This document shows positions 16,913-25,983 of a DNA stretch of 64,000 bases, piece after piece. The DNA is from Bradyrhizobium rifense (GTDB lineage: Bacteria; Pseudomonadota; Alphaproteobacteria; Rhizobiales; Xanthobacteraceae). The first letter of the stretch is position 1. Each line of letters opens with the position of its first letter. The notes under the pieces are model-generated. The model did no database searches and was not told the origin of the DNA. It was given only the letters and a program-made list of their open reading frames with translations. Both the position numbers and the translations under genes were made by a program. The stretch lies in assembly GCF_008123425.1 (NCBI RefSeq), contig NZ_VSSS01000033.1, forward strand, positions 1-64,000, read 5' to 3'.

Positions 16913-17793
16913 CGCTGACGCGGGTCGAGGGCATCGCGCAGGCCGTCGCCGAGCAGGTTCAATGACAGCACCACGAGGAAGATCGCCAGCCCCGGCCAGA
17001 TGGCCATCCAGGGCGCCTGGGTCAGGAAGCGTTGCGCTGCGTTCAGCATGCTGCCCCAAGATGGCGCCGGTGGTTGCTGGCCGAGGCCGAGGAACGATAG
17101 TGCCGCCTCGGCGATGATCGCCGCCGCGATCGAGAGCGTGGCCTGAACCAGCAGTGCGGGCAAGATGTTCGGCAGGATGTGCGAGACTGCGATGCGCCAG
17201 GGCGGATTGCCGAGTGCGCGTGCCGCTTCGACATAGTCCTCGGCCTTGACGCTCAGCACCTGGCCGCGGGTCAGGCGGATGAAGATGGGCGTTGCCGAGA
17301 TGCCGATCGCGATCATGGCGTTGCCAAGGCTCGGACCGAGGAACGCCGCCAGCGCAATCGCCAGGATCAGGAACGGGCAGGCCAGCATCGCGTCGGTGAT
17401 CCGGCTGATCAGCGCATCGACGAACCCGCCGCGGTAGCCGGCGACGAGGCCAAGCGGCACACCGATGCCGAGCGCGATCGCGACCGAGATCAGACCTGCC
17501 AGCAGCGAGGCCCGCGCGCCGTAGACGACGCGGCTCAGGATATCGCGGCCAAGCTCGTCAGTGCCGAACCAGTGCCCCATTGTGGGCGGCTTACGCACCA
17601 GGCTCCAGCTCGTCGCGATGGGATCGTAGGGCACGATCAGAGGCGCCAGCAATGCAAGCAGGATGAAGATGGTGAGAATCACAAGGCCAGCGACTGCTGC
17701 CTTGCGCTTGAACAGGCGGCGCCGGGCGCGGCGCGCCGGGCTGTCCAGCTCGTCGGCTCGCACAAGGGGGCCGGACAGGGCGGCATCGGTCAT
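16909..17793 (-). CDS. oligopeptide ABC transporter permease, DppC/OppC type (system 1)
   Basis: A 294-residue inner-membrane permease with the N-terminal OppC signature (RRRLFKRKAAVAGLVILTIFILLALLAP), about six membrane helices and the ATPase-contacting EAA loop VEAARALGNPPWRIAVSHILPN. It pairs with the DppB-type permease, which ends 3 bp upstream, and with the two ATPases at 20295-22390. It ends the twelve-gene leftward run, its stop meeting the stop of the convergent gene. Confidence 0.92.
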   Translation of the reverse strand: MTDAALSGPLVRADELDSPARRARRRLFKRKAAVAGLVILTIFILLALLAPLIVPYDPIATSWSLVRKPPTMGHWFGTDELGRDILSRVVYGARASLLAGLISVAIALGIGVPLGLVAGYRGGFVDALISRITDAMLACPFLILAIALAAFLGPSLGNAMIAIGISATPIFIRLTRGQVLSVKAEDYVEAARALGNPPWRIAVSHILPNILPALLVQATLSIAAAIIAEAALSFLGLGQQPPAPSWGSMLNAAQRFLTQAPWMAIWPGLAIFLVVLSLNLLGDGLRDALDPRQR

Positions 17794-17796
17794 GGC

Positions 17797-18738
17797 CTAG
17801 CCCCTCAGCCGCGGATTGACGAGGATATAGGCGACGTCGGCAACCAGATTGAGCGTGATGTAGACCGTGGCGGTCACCAGCACCACGCCCTGCACGACGG
17901 CATAGTCGCGGTTGAACACAGCGTCCACGATCAGCTTGCCGAACCCGGGAATGGAGAAGATCTGCTCGGTCAGCACGGCGCCGGACAGCAGCGTGCCGAG
18001 CTCGAGCGCGCCGAGCGTGATGATCGGCGTCAGCGCATTGCGCATGGCATGTTTCAGGATCACGGAGCGCTCAGAGAGACCCTTCGCGCGCGCGGTCCGG
18101 ACATAGTCGCTCTCCAGCACCTGGAGCATCGCGCTGCGGGTATGCCGCATCAGCACCGCGGAAATCGCGTTGCCGAGCACGAAGGCGGGCATGATGGTGG
18201 CGGCAAGGCTCGCCCGCCAGTTCTCGCTAAGCGGCACATAGCCCGAGGCCGGGAGCCAGCCGAGTTCGATCGAGAACAGGAAGATCAGCAGGATCCCGAG
18301 CCAGAAATTCGGCGTCGAGATGCCCCAGAGCGCAAACAGGTTGGCTCCATAATCCCACATCGTGCCTCTCTTCACGGCGGAGACGATGCCGGCGGGAATG
18401 CCGATCAGGAAGGCGATCAGCATCGCCATCGAGCCGAGCTGGAGAGTCACCGGCAGCTTCTGCGCGATCAGCTCGCGGACCGGCATCTTGTTGCGCAGGG
18501 ACTCACCGAAATTGCCCGAGAGAACGCCCTTGAGCCAATAGACATATTGCACGGGGATCGGCTGATCGAGCTTGTACTGCTGGCGGATCTGCTCGATCAC
18601 GGCGGGATCGCGCTCCTCACCTGCCATCACCAGAGCGGGATCGCCCGGCAGCAATTGCTGGAGCGAGAAGATCAGCACCGACACGAAGAACAGTGTCGGT
18701 ACGATCTGCGCGATCCGGCGGGCGAGGAAGTTCAACAT
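17797..18738 (-). CDS. oligopeptide ABC transporter permease, DppB/OppB type (system 1)
   Basis: A 313-residue permease starting MLNFLARRIAQIVPTLFFVSVLIFSLQQLLPGDPA, the standard DppB N-terminus with the first helix and the conserved PGDPA. The EAA loop DYVRTARAKGLSERSVILKHAMRNA lies near residue 205-230. It forms the translocation pore with the DppC-type permease 3 bp downstream; the binding protein gene ends 25 bp upstream. Confidence 0.93.
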   Translation of the reverse strand: MLNFLARRIAQIVPTLFFVSVLIFSLQQLLPGDPALVMAGEERDPAVIEQIRQQYKLDQPIPVQYVYWLKGVLSGNFGESLRNKMPVRELIAQKLPVTLQLGSMAMLIAFLIGIPAGIVSAVKRGTMWDYGANLFALWGISTPNFWLGILLIFLFSIELGWLPASGYVPLSENWRASLAATIMPAFVLGNAISAVLMRHTRSAMLQVLESDYVRTARAKGLSERSVILKHAMRNALTPIITLGALELGTLLSGAVLTEQIFSIPGFGKLIVDAVFNRDYAVVQGVVLVTATVYITLNLVADVAYILVNPRLRG

Positions 18739-18763
18739 GTTCGCGTCCCGGGAGTTGCCGCGA

Positions 18764-20272
18764 TCACTTGAACTTCAATCCGACCACGCGCACGAGGCCA
18801 TCCGGCATCTGCCGGTAACCCTGAAGCTTGGTCGTGTGCGCGATCAGGAGCGTGCGGTGGTAGATGTAGATGATCGGCAGATCGTCGAGCAGGATCTTGG
18901 TCAGCTTTTCGTAGATCGCCTTGCGCTCATCAAAGCCCGCGACCGTCCGGGCTTCTTCCAACAGCTTGTCAGCGTCCGGGTTCGAATAAACGCCATCGTT
19001 CTGCGGTGCCTTGCTGCGCATGAAGATGTAGGAATTGCCGTCAGGATCGATGCGGCCGCTCCAGTTGATCTGGAACACCTGGAACTCGCCGGCCTGGGCC
19101 TGCTTGAAGGTGGTCGCGAATTCGACGGCGCGGATCTTGATGTCGAAGCCCGCTTCCGCGGCCATCGACTGCACGACCTGGGCGACGGCCTCATACTCCG
19201 TTCCCTTCGGGACCATGTAGTCGACAGTTACGGGGAGGCTGACGCCCGCCTCCTTCAACAATGCCTTGGCCTTGGCGATGTCGCGGCCCTGAACGGGGAA
19301 TGATTTCTGGTAGTAGGGATGCGTGGGGCTGACCCACTGATTGCCGGCAGTGAACTCGCCGTTGAAGACAACCTGATTGATCGCCTCGCGATCGATGGAC
19401 AGATCGAGCGCTTTGCGCACTTTCGCCGACTGGCTCAGCGGCCCCTTGGTCTTGTCGTTACCGATGTTGATGGTCAGGCCCTGATAGCCAAGCTCGGGCG
19501 CCGTCGACAGCACCAGCTTGGGATCGGCGCGGACGTCCTTGATGTCGGTGGCGAGCACACGCTCGATCAGGTCGAGTCCGCCGGACTTGAGGTTCGCCAG
19601 CCGCACTGTCGAGTCGACGATCGGCAGGAACACGACGCGGTCGATATGGATGTTGTCCTTGTTCCAGTAATCGGCGAATTTCTCGAAGACCATGCGGTCC
19701 TGCTGGACACGCTCGACGAACTTGTAGGGCCCCGCACAGACTGGATGCAGGCCGAACTTGTCGCCGGCCTCCTTGGCCGCCTTCGGCGACACCATCATGC
19801 CCGAGCGGTCGGTGAGCTGGGCGATCAGCGGCGAGTAGGGCGTCTTCAGGACCAGCTTGATCGTGAGGGGATCCACGACCTCGACGTGGTCGACGCTGGC
19901 AAGCTCCGATTTCCGGAACGAGGTCGGCAGCGTCATGTGACGCTCGATCGAGAATTTTGCGGCCTCGGCGTCGAGCGGCTCGCCATCATGGAATTTGACG
20001 TTGGGCCGCAGCTTGATCGTCATCTCCTTGCCGTCGGCCGAATTTTCGTAAGACAGCGCAAGCTGCGGCACGATGTTGAGCTTCTCGTCGATGTCGAACA
20101 GCTTGTCGCAGAAAGCCGAGAAGACGATGCGGCCGACATAGGTGCGGCCGATGCTGGGATCGAGGATGTCGGGGTCTTCGGCGATGCCGATGCGAAGGGT
20201 GGTCTGGGCCTGGGCGGCCCCAAGCGATAGCAGGACAGCGGCGGCGGTTGCGGCCCAGCGAAACATCTTCAT
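18764..20272 (-). CDS. ABC transporter substrate-binding protein, family 5 (peptide/oligopeptide, system 1)
   Basis: A 502-residue periplasmic binding protein. The chosen ATG at 20272 gives a clean signal peptide (MKMFRWAATAAAVLLSLGAAQA, cleavage about residue 22); the open frame upstream lacks one. The mature protein begins with TTLRIGIAEDPDILDPS and contains GKEMTIKLRPNVKFHDGEPLDAEAAKFSIERH, diagnostic of SBP_bac_5 (DppA/OppA/GsiB group). Ligands are likely peptides or glutathione-like compounds, given the gamma-glutamyltransferase in the same run. The ATPase DppF gene ends 22 bp upstream. Confidence 0.92.
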   Translation of the reverse strand: MKMFRWAATAAAVLLSLGAAQAQTTLRIGIAEDPDILDPSIGRTYVGRIVFSAFCDKLFDIDEKLNIVPQLALSYENSADGKEMTIKLRPNVKFHDGEPLDAEAAKFSIERHMTLPTSFRKSELASVDHVEVVDPLTIKLVLKTPYSPLIAQLTDRSGMMVSPKAAKEAGDKFGLHPVCAGPYKFVERVQQDRMVFEKFADYWNKDNIHIDRVVFLPIVDSTVRLANLKSGGLDLIERVLATDIKDVRADPKLVLSTAPELGYQGLTINIGNDKTKGPLSQSAKVRKALDLSIDREAINQVVFNGEFTAGNQWVSPTHPYYQKSFPVQGRDIAKAKALLKEAGVSLPVTVDYMVPKGTEYEAVAQVVQSMAAEAGFDIKIRAVEFATTFKQAQAGEFQVFQINWSGRIDPDGNSYIFMRSKAPQNDGVYSNPDADKLLEEARTVAGFDERKAIYEKLTKILLDDLPIIYIYHRTLLIAHTTKLQGYRQMPDGLVRVVGLKFK

Positions 20273-20294
20273 TGGATAGTCCCCATTGCTCCGG

Positions 20295-21401
20295 CTACGT
20301 CGGTGTAGGCCTTGCACTTTGTATACCAACCCCGGCCGGGGCCGCGCCTTCCGTCTTTCGGCTGAAGGCTGCGACTAATTTTGCCAGTTCCGGCGTAAAC
20401 CCGGCCGCTACGGGCAGGATGGTGTCGGCCGGGGGCAACTCGCTGACGCGATGGCAGGCGGTGGCGTGGCCAGCGCCGTCAGCCACTAGCGCCGGCGCTT
20501 CGGTGCGGCAGCGATCGATCACGAAGGGGCAGCGGGTGTGGAAACGACAGCCGGCCGGCGGATTGAGCGCGCTCGGGATCTCGCCCTGCAGCACGATCTT
20601 CGCCCGCCTGGCGTGAGGCTGCGGTAGAGGGATCGCGGACAACAGGGCGCGGCTGTACGGATGGCGTGGCTCGGCGAACAACTCGTCTACATCGGCTTCC
20701 TCGACGATCTGGCCGAGATTCATCACTGCGACGCGGTCGGCGATGTGCTTGACCACCGCGAGATCATGCGAAACGAAGATATAGGCCAGACCAAGCCGGT
20801 CCTGCAGCTCGCGCAGCAGGTTCAATATCTGGGAGCGGATCGAGACGTCGAGCGCCGAGACCGGTTCGTCGCAGATGATCAGCTTCGGCTCGACCGCAAG
20901 CGCGCGTGCGATGGCGATGCGCTGGCGTTGGCCGCCGGAGAACTCGTGCGGATAGCGCCGCGCCAGCCGCGGCTCGAGCCCCACCAGCCGCAAGATTTCC
21001 GCGACGCGCTCGCGCCGCTGCGCCGATGGCACGAGATCGTGCAGCGCCAGCGGCTCGGTCAGGATCTGGCCGACCGTCATGCGCGGATTGAGCGAGGCGT
21101 AGGGGTCCTGAAAGATGATCTGCGCCTCGCGGCGGAATTTGCGGAGCGCATCGGCGTCGAGGGCGAGCAGATCGCGGCTGTCGAAGCGTACCGTGCCTGC
21201 ATCGGGTTCGATCAGCCGCAGCACCAGACGGCTGACGGTGGATTTGCCGCAACCGGACTCGCCGACCAAAGCCAGCGTCTTGCCGGCCTCGAGCGAAAAC
21301 GACACGCCATCGACGGCTTTGACATGCGCCAGCGCCCGGCCGAACAGCGAGCGCTGGGCGACGAAATGCTTGACCAGGCCGTTGACCTCGAGCAGCGCCA
21401 T
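20295..21401 (-). CDS. oligopeptide ABC transporter ATPase, DppF/OppF type (system 1)
   Basis: A 368-residue ATPase with Walker A GESGCGKST, the ABC signature SGGQRQRIAIARAL, Walker B LIICDEPVSALD and H-loop FVSHDLAVV. The C-terminal oligopeptide-transporter extension holds the cysteine pattern (GCRFHTRCPF...C) found in this group, in some members binding an iron-sulfur cluster. The ATG at 21401 shares one base with the stop of the DppD gene (TGATG); a GTG one codon earlier is the alternative start. It works as a heterodimer with DppD. Confidence 0.93.
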   Translation of the reverse strand: MALLEVNGLVKHFVAQRSLFGRALAHVKAVDGVSFSLEAGKTLALVGESGCGKSTVSRLVLRLIEPDAGTVRFDSRDLLALDADALRKFRREAQIIFQDPYASLNPRMTVGQILTEPLALHDLVPSAQRRERVAEILRLVGLEPRLARRYPHEFSGGQRQRIAIARALAVEPKLIICDEPVSALDVSIRSQILNLLRELQDRLGLAYIFVSHDLAVVKHIADRVAVMNLGQIVEEADVDELFAEPRHPYSRALLSAIPLPQPHARRAKIVLQGEIPSALNPPAGCRFHTRCPFVIDRCRTEAPALVADGAGHATACHRVSELPPADTILPVAAGFTPELAKLVAAFSRKTEGAAPAGVGIQSARPTPT

Positions 21402-22390
21402 CACGACACCAGACGTTCGAGCGGCGCGCGGATGCAGCGCGAGAGGTGGCCGGGACTGACTTCCACCAGTGGCGGCGGCGCCCTGGTGCAGTCGTTCAGC
21501 ACGAACGGGCAGCGCGCTGCGAAACGGCAGCCGGCGGGTGGCTGTGCCATGTTGGGCACCATGCCCTCGATCGTTGCAAGCTGTTCGGCGCGATGGTCCA
21601 GACGCGGGATTGAGCCGAGCAGTCCGACCGTGTAGGGGTGCTGCGGCGCGGAGAACAATTCGTCGACCGGCGCGCGCTCGACGATCTCGCCGGCATACAT
21701 CACCGCGACTTCGTCGCAGACTTCGGCGACGACACCGAGATCGTGGGTGATCAAAATGATCGCGGCGCCGCTCGCGGCCTTCAATTCGCGCATCAGCTCC
21801 AGGATCTGGGCCTGCAGGGTGACGTCGAGTGCGGTGGTCGGCTCGTCGGCGATCAAGAGCTGTGGATCGCAGGCGAGCGCCATCGCGATCATGACGCGCT
21901 GGCGCATGCCGCCAGAGAGCTTGTGCGGGTATTCGTCGATCCGACGCTCGGGCGAGGGGATGTGGACGCGACGCAGAAGCTCGATCGCGCGGTCCCGTGC
22001 GCTGCGGCGCGAACCGCCGCGATGGCGCAAAATGGTCTCGATGATCTGGTCGCCGATGGTGAAGCTCGGGTTGAGCGAGGTCATCGGCTCCTGGAAAATC
22101 ATCGCGAGCCGGTTGCCGCGCAGGTCGCGTAGCGTCTGGTCGGGGGTCTTCAGCAGGTCGAAGCCGTCGAAGCGGATCGCGCCCGATATCTCCGTCGTTT
22201 GCTTCGGCAGCAGGCCCATGATCGCCAGCGAGGTCACGCTCTTGCCGCAGCCGGATTCGCCGACGAGGCCGAGCGTCGCGCCATTGGCGACGCTGAGATC
22301 GACGCTGTCGACGGCGTGGGTGACGCGGCCGTCGTCGCCGTGAAAGCGGATGCGCAGGTCGCTGATCTCGATGAGAGGGCTTGCGCTCAT
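21401..22390 (-). CDS. oligopeptide ABC transporter ATPase, DppD/OppD type (system 1)
   Basis: A 329-residue ATPase with Walker A GESGCGKSV, signature LSGGMRQRVMIAMAL, Walker B LLIADEPTTALD and the C-terminal GCRFAARCPF...C block of oligopeptide transporters. The ATG at 22390 overlaps the DUF1028 stop by 4 nt (ATGA), which fixes the start. The open frame running far upstream is an out-of-frame reading of the DUF1028 gene. Confidence 0.93.
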   Translation of the reverse strand: MSASPLIEISDLRIRFHGDDGRVTHAVDSVDLSVANGATLGLVGESGCGKSVTSLAIMGLLPKQTTEISGAIRFDGFDLLKTPDQTLRDLRGNRLAMIFQEPMTSLNPSFTIGDQIIETILRHRGGSRRSARDRAIELLRRVHIPSPERRIDEYPHKLSGGMRQRVMIAMALACDPQLLIADEPTTALDVTLQAQILELMRELKAASGAAIILITHDLGVVAEVCDEVAVMYAGEIVERAPVDELFSAPQHPYTVGLLGSIPRLDHRAEQLATIEGMVPNMAQPPAGCRFAARCPFVLNDCTRAPPPLVEVSPGHLSRCIRAPLERLVS

Positions 22391-23097
22391 GCTTGTCTCG
22401 CCCGAGCCGCGGCGATGCTGGCGTCGATGACGCTGCGATCGGTGTTGCCGGACGGGTTCTGCCGGGTCGGCATGGAAGAGCGGAAGTGAACCCAGAGTTC
22501 GTGGCTGACCCGTTCGAGCCGCTCGAGTTCGCCGAGCGGGTCGGGATGGTCGTCGGCGCGAATATCCAGCGCCGGCCATTCCTCCTCGCCGTGGATCAGC
22601 AGGGCCGCGGACTGCTTGCCGCGCTTGTCGCCGCCGGCGGCTTCGCCTGCGCGCATGGCCGCAAGCAGCCGGCGCGGGAAGGGCAGGCTGTCATTGGCAA
22701 TGTAAGTCTTAGCCGTCTCGGCGAGAACGTCGGCGCCGGCGAGCATGTTGCCCGCGATCGAAAAGCCGCTGCCTGCGATGTGCCCGCACCAGTCGACGCA
22801 ATCGCGCCCGGTATGCGCAGCGATCGCACCACTCGCATCCATGATGTGGATCTGACGGCTCTCGCGCCCGTCGTCGGTCGCGAGCAGGGCGGCGAGCACG
22901 TCGTGCGCGTTCAGGCCTTCGCGCAACAGCTTGACGCCGTCGATGCCGTAATAGGGATTGACGAAAGCTTGCGTTGCAATGGCCCCGACGCCCGCCGCGA
23001 TGTAGGGCACGCGTGCGCCGACGGCGAAGAAGCGAGTCGCTACCGCAATGCCGAACTGGCCGGTGGCAGGATCGCGCGCGATGATCGACCAGGTCAT
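22387..23097 (-). CDS. DUF1028 (Ntn-hydrolase-like) protein
   Basis: A 236-residue protein beginning MTWSIIARDPATGQFGIAVATRFFAVGARVPYI, the signature start of DUF1028, a family with the Ntn-hydrolase fold that often lies beside peptidases or gamma-glutamyltransferases. The motif GSGFSIAGNML is also conserved. No signal peptide is present, so it should be cytoplasmic. It lies 9 bp after the gamma-glutamyltransferase and overlaps the DppD start, so it is translated within the peptide-transport operon. A role in hydrolysing an imported amide or gamma-glutamyl compound is inference. Confidence 0.85.
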   Translation of the reverse strand: MTWSIIARDPATGQFGIAVATRFFAVGARVPYIAAGVGAIATQAFVNPYYGIDGVKLLREGLNAHDVLAALLATDDGRESRQIHIMDASGAIAAHTGRDCVDWCGHIAGSGFSIAGNMLAGADVLAETAKTYIANDSLPFPRRLLAAMRAGEAAGGDKRGKQSAALLIHGEEEWPALDIRADDHPDPLGELERLERVSHELWVHFRSSMPTRQNPSGNTDRSVIDASIAAARARQA

Positions 23098-23106
23098 GTG
23101 CTGCCT

Positions 23107-24912
23107 TCAGCGTCCCGCGGCGTAGCCCTGCATGCCGCGCGGATTGGCGGCGGCGCGCCGGCGCACACCGACGCGCGAGGCTGCGGTGAGGCGGCCTTCG
23201 GACCAGTCGGGACCGACCTCGACGATATGCCCGCGCTCGCGCAGGTTCTCGATCGTTGCCTTCGGCACCCGGTTCTCGACCACGAGCACGCCGGGGCGCG
23301 AGGTGCGCGGCCAGAACGAGATCGGGAAATGCTCGGAGTGCCAGGCCGGCGCGTCGATCGCCTCCTGGAGATTGAGGTTGCAATGGACGTGGCGCAGGAA
23401 GAATTGCGTAATCCACTGATCCTGCTGGTCGCCGCCCGGCGAGCCCCAGGCGAGGTACGGCTCGCCGTCGCGCAGCGCCATGGTCGGCGACAGCGTGGTG
23501 CGCGGCCGCTTGCCCGGTGCGAGCGAGCCGGGATGGTTTTCCTCCAGCCAGAACATCTGGGCGCGGCTGCCGAGGCAGAAGCCGAGTTCCGGAATGATCG
23601 GCGAGGATTGCAGCCAGCCGCCAGACGGCGTCGAGGACACCATGTTGCCGGCCTTGTCGATGATGTCGAAATGCACGGTGTCGCCCCGCACCTCGCCGAA
23701 CCGTCCGACCGTCGGCTCGCCGGCGCCGAGTGCGCCGACCGCTTCGCGCTGTCCTTCGGCACGGCGCAGCTTGACCACGCCGCCGAAGCCTTCGACGGTG
23801 CCGGGTACGAAATCGAGCGAGGCCTTGTCGGTGACGAGCTTGCGGCGCTCGTTGTTGTAGGCGTCCGACAGCAGCGTCGCGATCGGGATTTCGCTGAACT
23901 TGGGATCGCCATAGAACTTCTCGCGGTCCGCGAAGGCGAGTTTTGCGCATTCGATCTGGAGATGGATGAACTCCGGCCCGGTCGGATCGAGTCCGTCGAG
24001 CGCAAAGCCTTTCAACAGCGCGAGCTGCTGCAGCGTCACCGGACCCTGGCTCCAGACGCCGGCCTTGCAGACGGTGTAGCGGCCATAATCGTAGGTGAGG
24101 GGCGCCTCGATCGTGGGCTGCCAGCGTGCCATGTCGTCGGCGGAGAGCACGCCGCGATGCGGCGAACCGCTAACGTCCATCACCTCCTGCGTCCGGCAGA
24201 ACTTGTCGATGGCTTCGGCGACGAAGCCGTGCGACCAGGCTTTTCGCGCACGCTCGATCTCGGCGTCGCGGCCACCGCCGCCGCTTTCGGCCTCGTTGAG
24301 CATGCGGGTATAGGTCGCCGCAAGCGTCTTGTTGGTGAAGAGCGTGCCGGGCTTCGGCACCTCGCCATTCGGCAGGTAGACAGCGGCCGAGGTCGGCCAG
24401 TGCTTGCGGAACAATTGCTCGACGGTCTGGATCGTGGCGCAGGCGCGCTCGACCAGGGGATAACCGTCGCGGGCATAGGAGATCGCGGGCTCCAGCACGT
24501 CGCGGACGCGCATCGTGCCGTAGTCGCGGAGCAACATCATCCAGGATTCGAAGGTGCCTGGGACGCAGGCCGCAAGCAGGCCGGTGCCGGGCACCATGTC
24601 GAGGCCCTCGCTCTTGTAATGTGCGATCGTGGCGCGCGCCGGTGCCGGGCCCTGGCCGCAGATCACCTCGGTGCGGCCGCGCTTCACGTCATGGACGATG
24701 ACAGGTACGTCGCCGCCGGGGCCGTTCAGATGCGGCTCGACGACCTGAAGCGTGAAGGCGGTGGCGACACCAGCGTCGAAGGCATTGCCGCCCTTTTCCA
24801 GAACAGCCATGCCGACGGCGGTCGCGATCCAGTGCGTGGTGGCGACGACACCGAACGTGCCCTCGATCTCGGGGCGCGTCGTGAAGGGATCGGGATTGAC
24901 GATGCTGGCCAT
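23107..24912 (-). CDS. gamma-glutamyltransferase family protein without signal peptide
   Basis: A 601-residue member of the GGT Ntn-hydrolase family (usual length 550-600). The N-terminal FGVVATTHWIATAVGMAVLEKGGNAFDAGVA matches the large subunit. The expected autoprocessing site and nucleophile is the threonine in GDTVHFDIIDKAG (about Thr412), followed by the substrate loop STPSGG. GGT proteins cleave gamma-glutamyl bonds such as those in glutathione and are usually exported. Here the N-terminus (MASIVNPDPFTTRP) has no signal sequence, which suggests a cytoplasmic enzyme acting on imported substrate. It sits between two complete oligopeptide-type importers. Many GGT-like proteins of this kind act on other amides, so the substrate is not certain. 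Confidence 0.88.
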   Translation of the reverse strand: MASIVNPDPFTTRPEIEGTFGVVATTHWIATAVGMAVLEKGGNAFDAGVATAFTLQVVEPHLNGPGGDVPVIVHDVKRGRTEVICGQGPAPARATIAHYKSEGLDMVPGTGLLAACVPGTFESWMMLLRDYGTMRVRDVLEPAISYARDGYPLVERACATIQTVEQLFRKHWPTSAAVYLPNGEVPKPGTLFTNKTLAATYTRMLNEAESGGGGRDAEIERARKAWSHGFVAEAIDKFCRTQEVMDVSGSPHRGVLSADDMARWQPTIEAPLTYDYGRYTVCKAGVWSQGPVTLQQLALLKGFALDGLDPTGPEFIHLQIECAKLAFADREKFYGDPKFSEIPIATLLSDAYNNERRKLVTDKASLDFVPGTVEGFGGVVKLRRAEGQREAVGALGAGEPTVGRFGEVRGDTVHFDIIDKAGNMVSSTPSGGWLQSSPIIPELGFCLGSRAQMFWLEENHPGSLAPGKRPRTTLSPTMALRDGEPYLAWGSPGGDQQDQWITQFFLRHVHCNLNLQEAIDAPAWHSEHFPISFWPRTSRPGVLVVENRVPKATIENLRERGHIVEVGPDWSEGRLTAASRVGVRRRAAANPRGMQGYAAGR

Positions 24913-24993
24913 GGGCTACCTCATTTACGGCGCGCGCAATTGATCACAGGCGATGCCTGGCGGCCAATGCGCAGGCCGCATGGCACGCGCGCG

Positions 24994-25983
24994 TCATGCC
25001 GGGACCGGCGCGGTGTTAACCGCATGGCAGGCGACGCCGTCGATCAGGCTCGGTGCCTCCTTGCGGCAGAGGTCGAACGCCAGCGGGCAGCGCGGATTGA
25101 AGGCACAGCCGGGAGGCGGATTGATCGGGTTCGGGATCTCGCCCTTCACCGGAATGCGCTGGCGACCGGACATCGCAAGATCAGGCACGGCGCCCAGCAG
25201 CATCTTGGTGTAGGGCATGCGCGGACTGGCGAACAACTCCTTGCCTTCCGCGATCTCGACGATGCGGCCGAGATACATCACGCCGACGCGGCTCGCCATG
25301 TGGCGGACCACGGCGAGGTTATGGCTGATGAACAAATAGGTCAGGCCGAACTTGTCCTGGAGGTCGCGCATCAGGTTCAGGATTTGCGCCTGCACTGAGA
25401 CGTCGAGCGCCGAGGTCGGCTCGTCGCAGACGATGAATTCGGCGTCGGAGGCGAGCGCCCGCGCGATTGCGATACGCTGGCGTTGGCCGCCGGAGAATTC
25501 GTGCGGGAATTTCAGGCGATCGTCGGGATGCAGGCCAACGAGGTTGAGCAGCTCGCCGACGCGCGCCTGGATATCGCGTTCGCCCTGGATCAGGTCGAAG
25601 GCGCGGATCGGCTCGGAGATGATGGCGTCGACGCGGAAATGCGGGTTCAGGCTCGCATAGGGATCCTGAAAAATCATCTGGATGCGGCGGCGCAGCTTTC
25701 GGCGTGCCTGCCCTTGCCGCGGATCGGTCATCGAGACGCCGTCGATCAGGACGTTGCCAGCACTTGGCGGCAACAGGCCGACCACCATCCGCGCCACCGT
25801 GGTCTTGCCCGAGCCGGACTCACCGACCAGCGCAAAGGTCTCGCCCTTCCTGATGTCGAAGGTGACGTGATCGACGGCCTTGAGATATTCGAGATGCCCG
25901 CCTTCCAGCAAGCGGTTGAGCCAGGGCTTTGAGACGTCGAAGACGCGGCGGAGATTTGTCGCCTGGACGAACGGGGCGCTCAT
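24994..25983 (-). CDS. oligopeptide ABC transporter ATPase, DppF/OppF type (system 2)
   Basis: A 329-residue ATPase with Walker A GESGSGKTT, signature FSGGQRQRIAIARAL, Walker B FIVCDEPTSALD and H-loop FISHNLAVV, plus the C-terminal cysteine block GCAFNPRCPLAFDLC. The start ATG at 25983 overlaps the stop of the OppD-type gene by 4 nt. An 81-bp gap separates its stop from the gamma-glutamyltransferase gene. Confidence 0.93.
   Translation of the reverse strand: MSAPFVQATNLRRVFDVSKPWLNRLLEGGHLEYLKAVDHVTFDIRKGETFALVGESGSGKTTVARMVVGLLPPSAGNVLIDGVSMTDPRQGQARRKLRRRIQMIFQDPYASLNPHFRVDAIISEPIRAFDLIQGERDIQARVGELLNLVGLHPDDRLKFPHEFSGGQRQRIAIARALASDAEFIVCDEPTSALDVSVQAQILNLMRDLQDKFGLTYLFISHNLAVVRHMASRVGVMYLGRIVEIAEGKELFASPRMPYTKMLLGAVPDLAMSGRQRIPVKGEIPNPINPPPGCAFNPRCPLAFDLCRKEAPSLIDGVACHAVNTAPVPA

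Noticed and set aside
22381..25398. Open frame of about 1000 codons on the plus strand across DUF1028, GGT and ATPase genes
   Set aside because: It is fully antisense to four well-supported genes, and its translation is low-complexity with no family motif.
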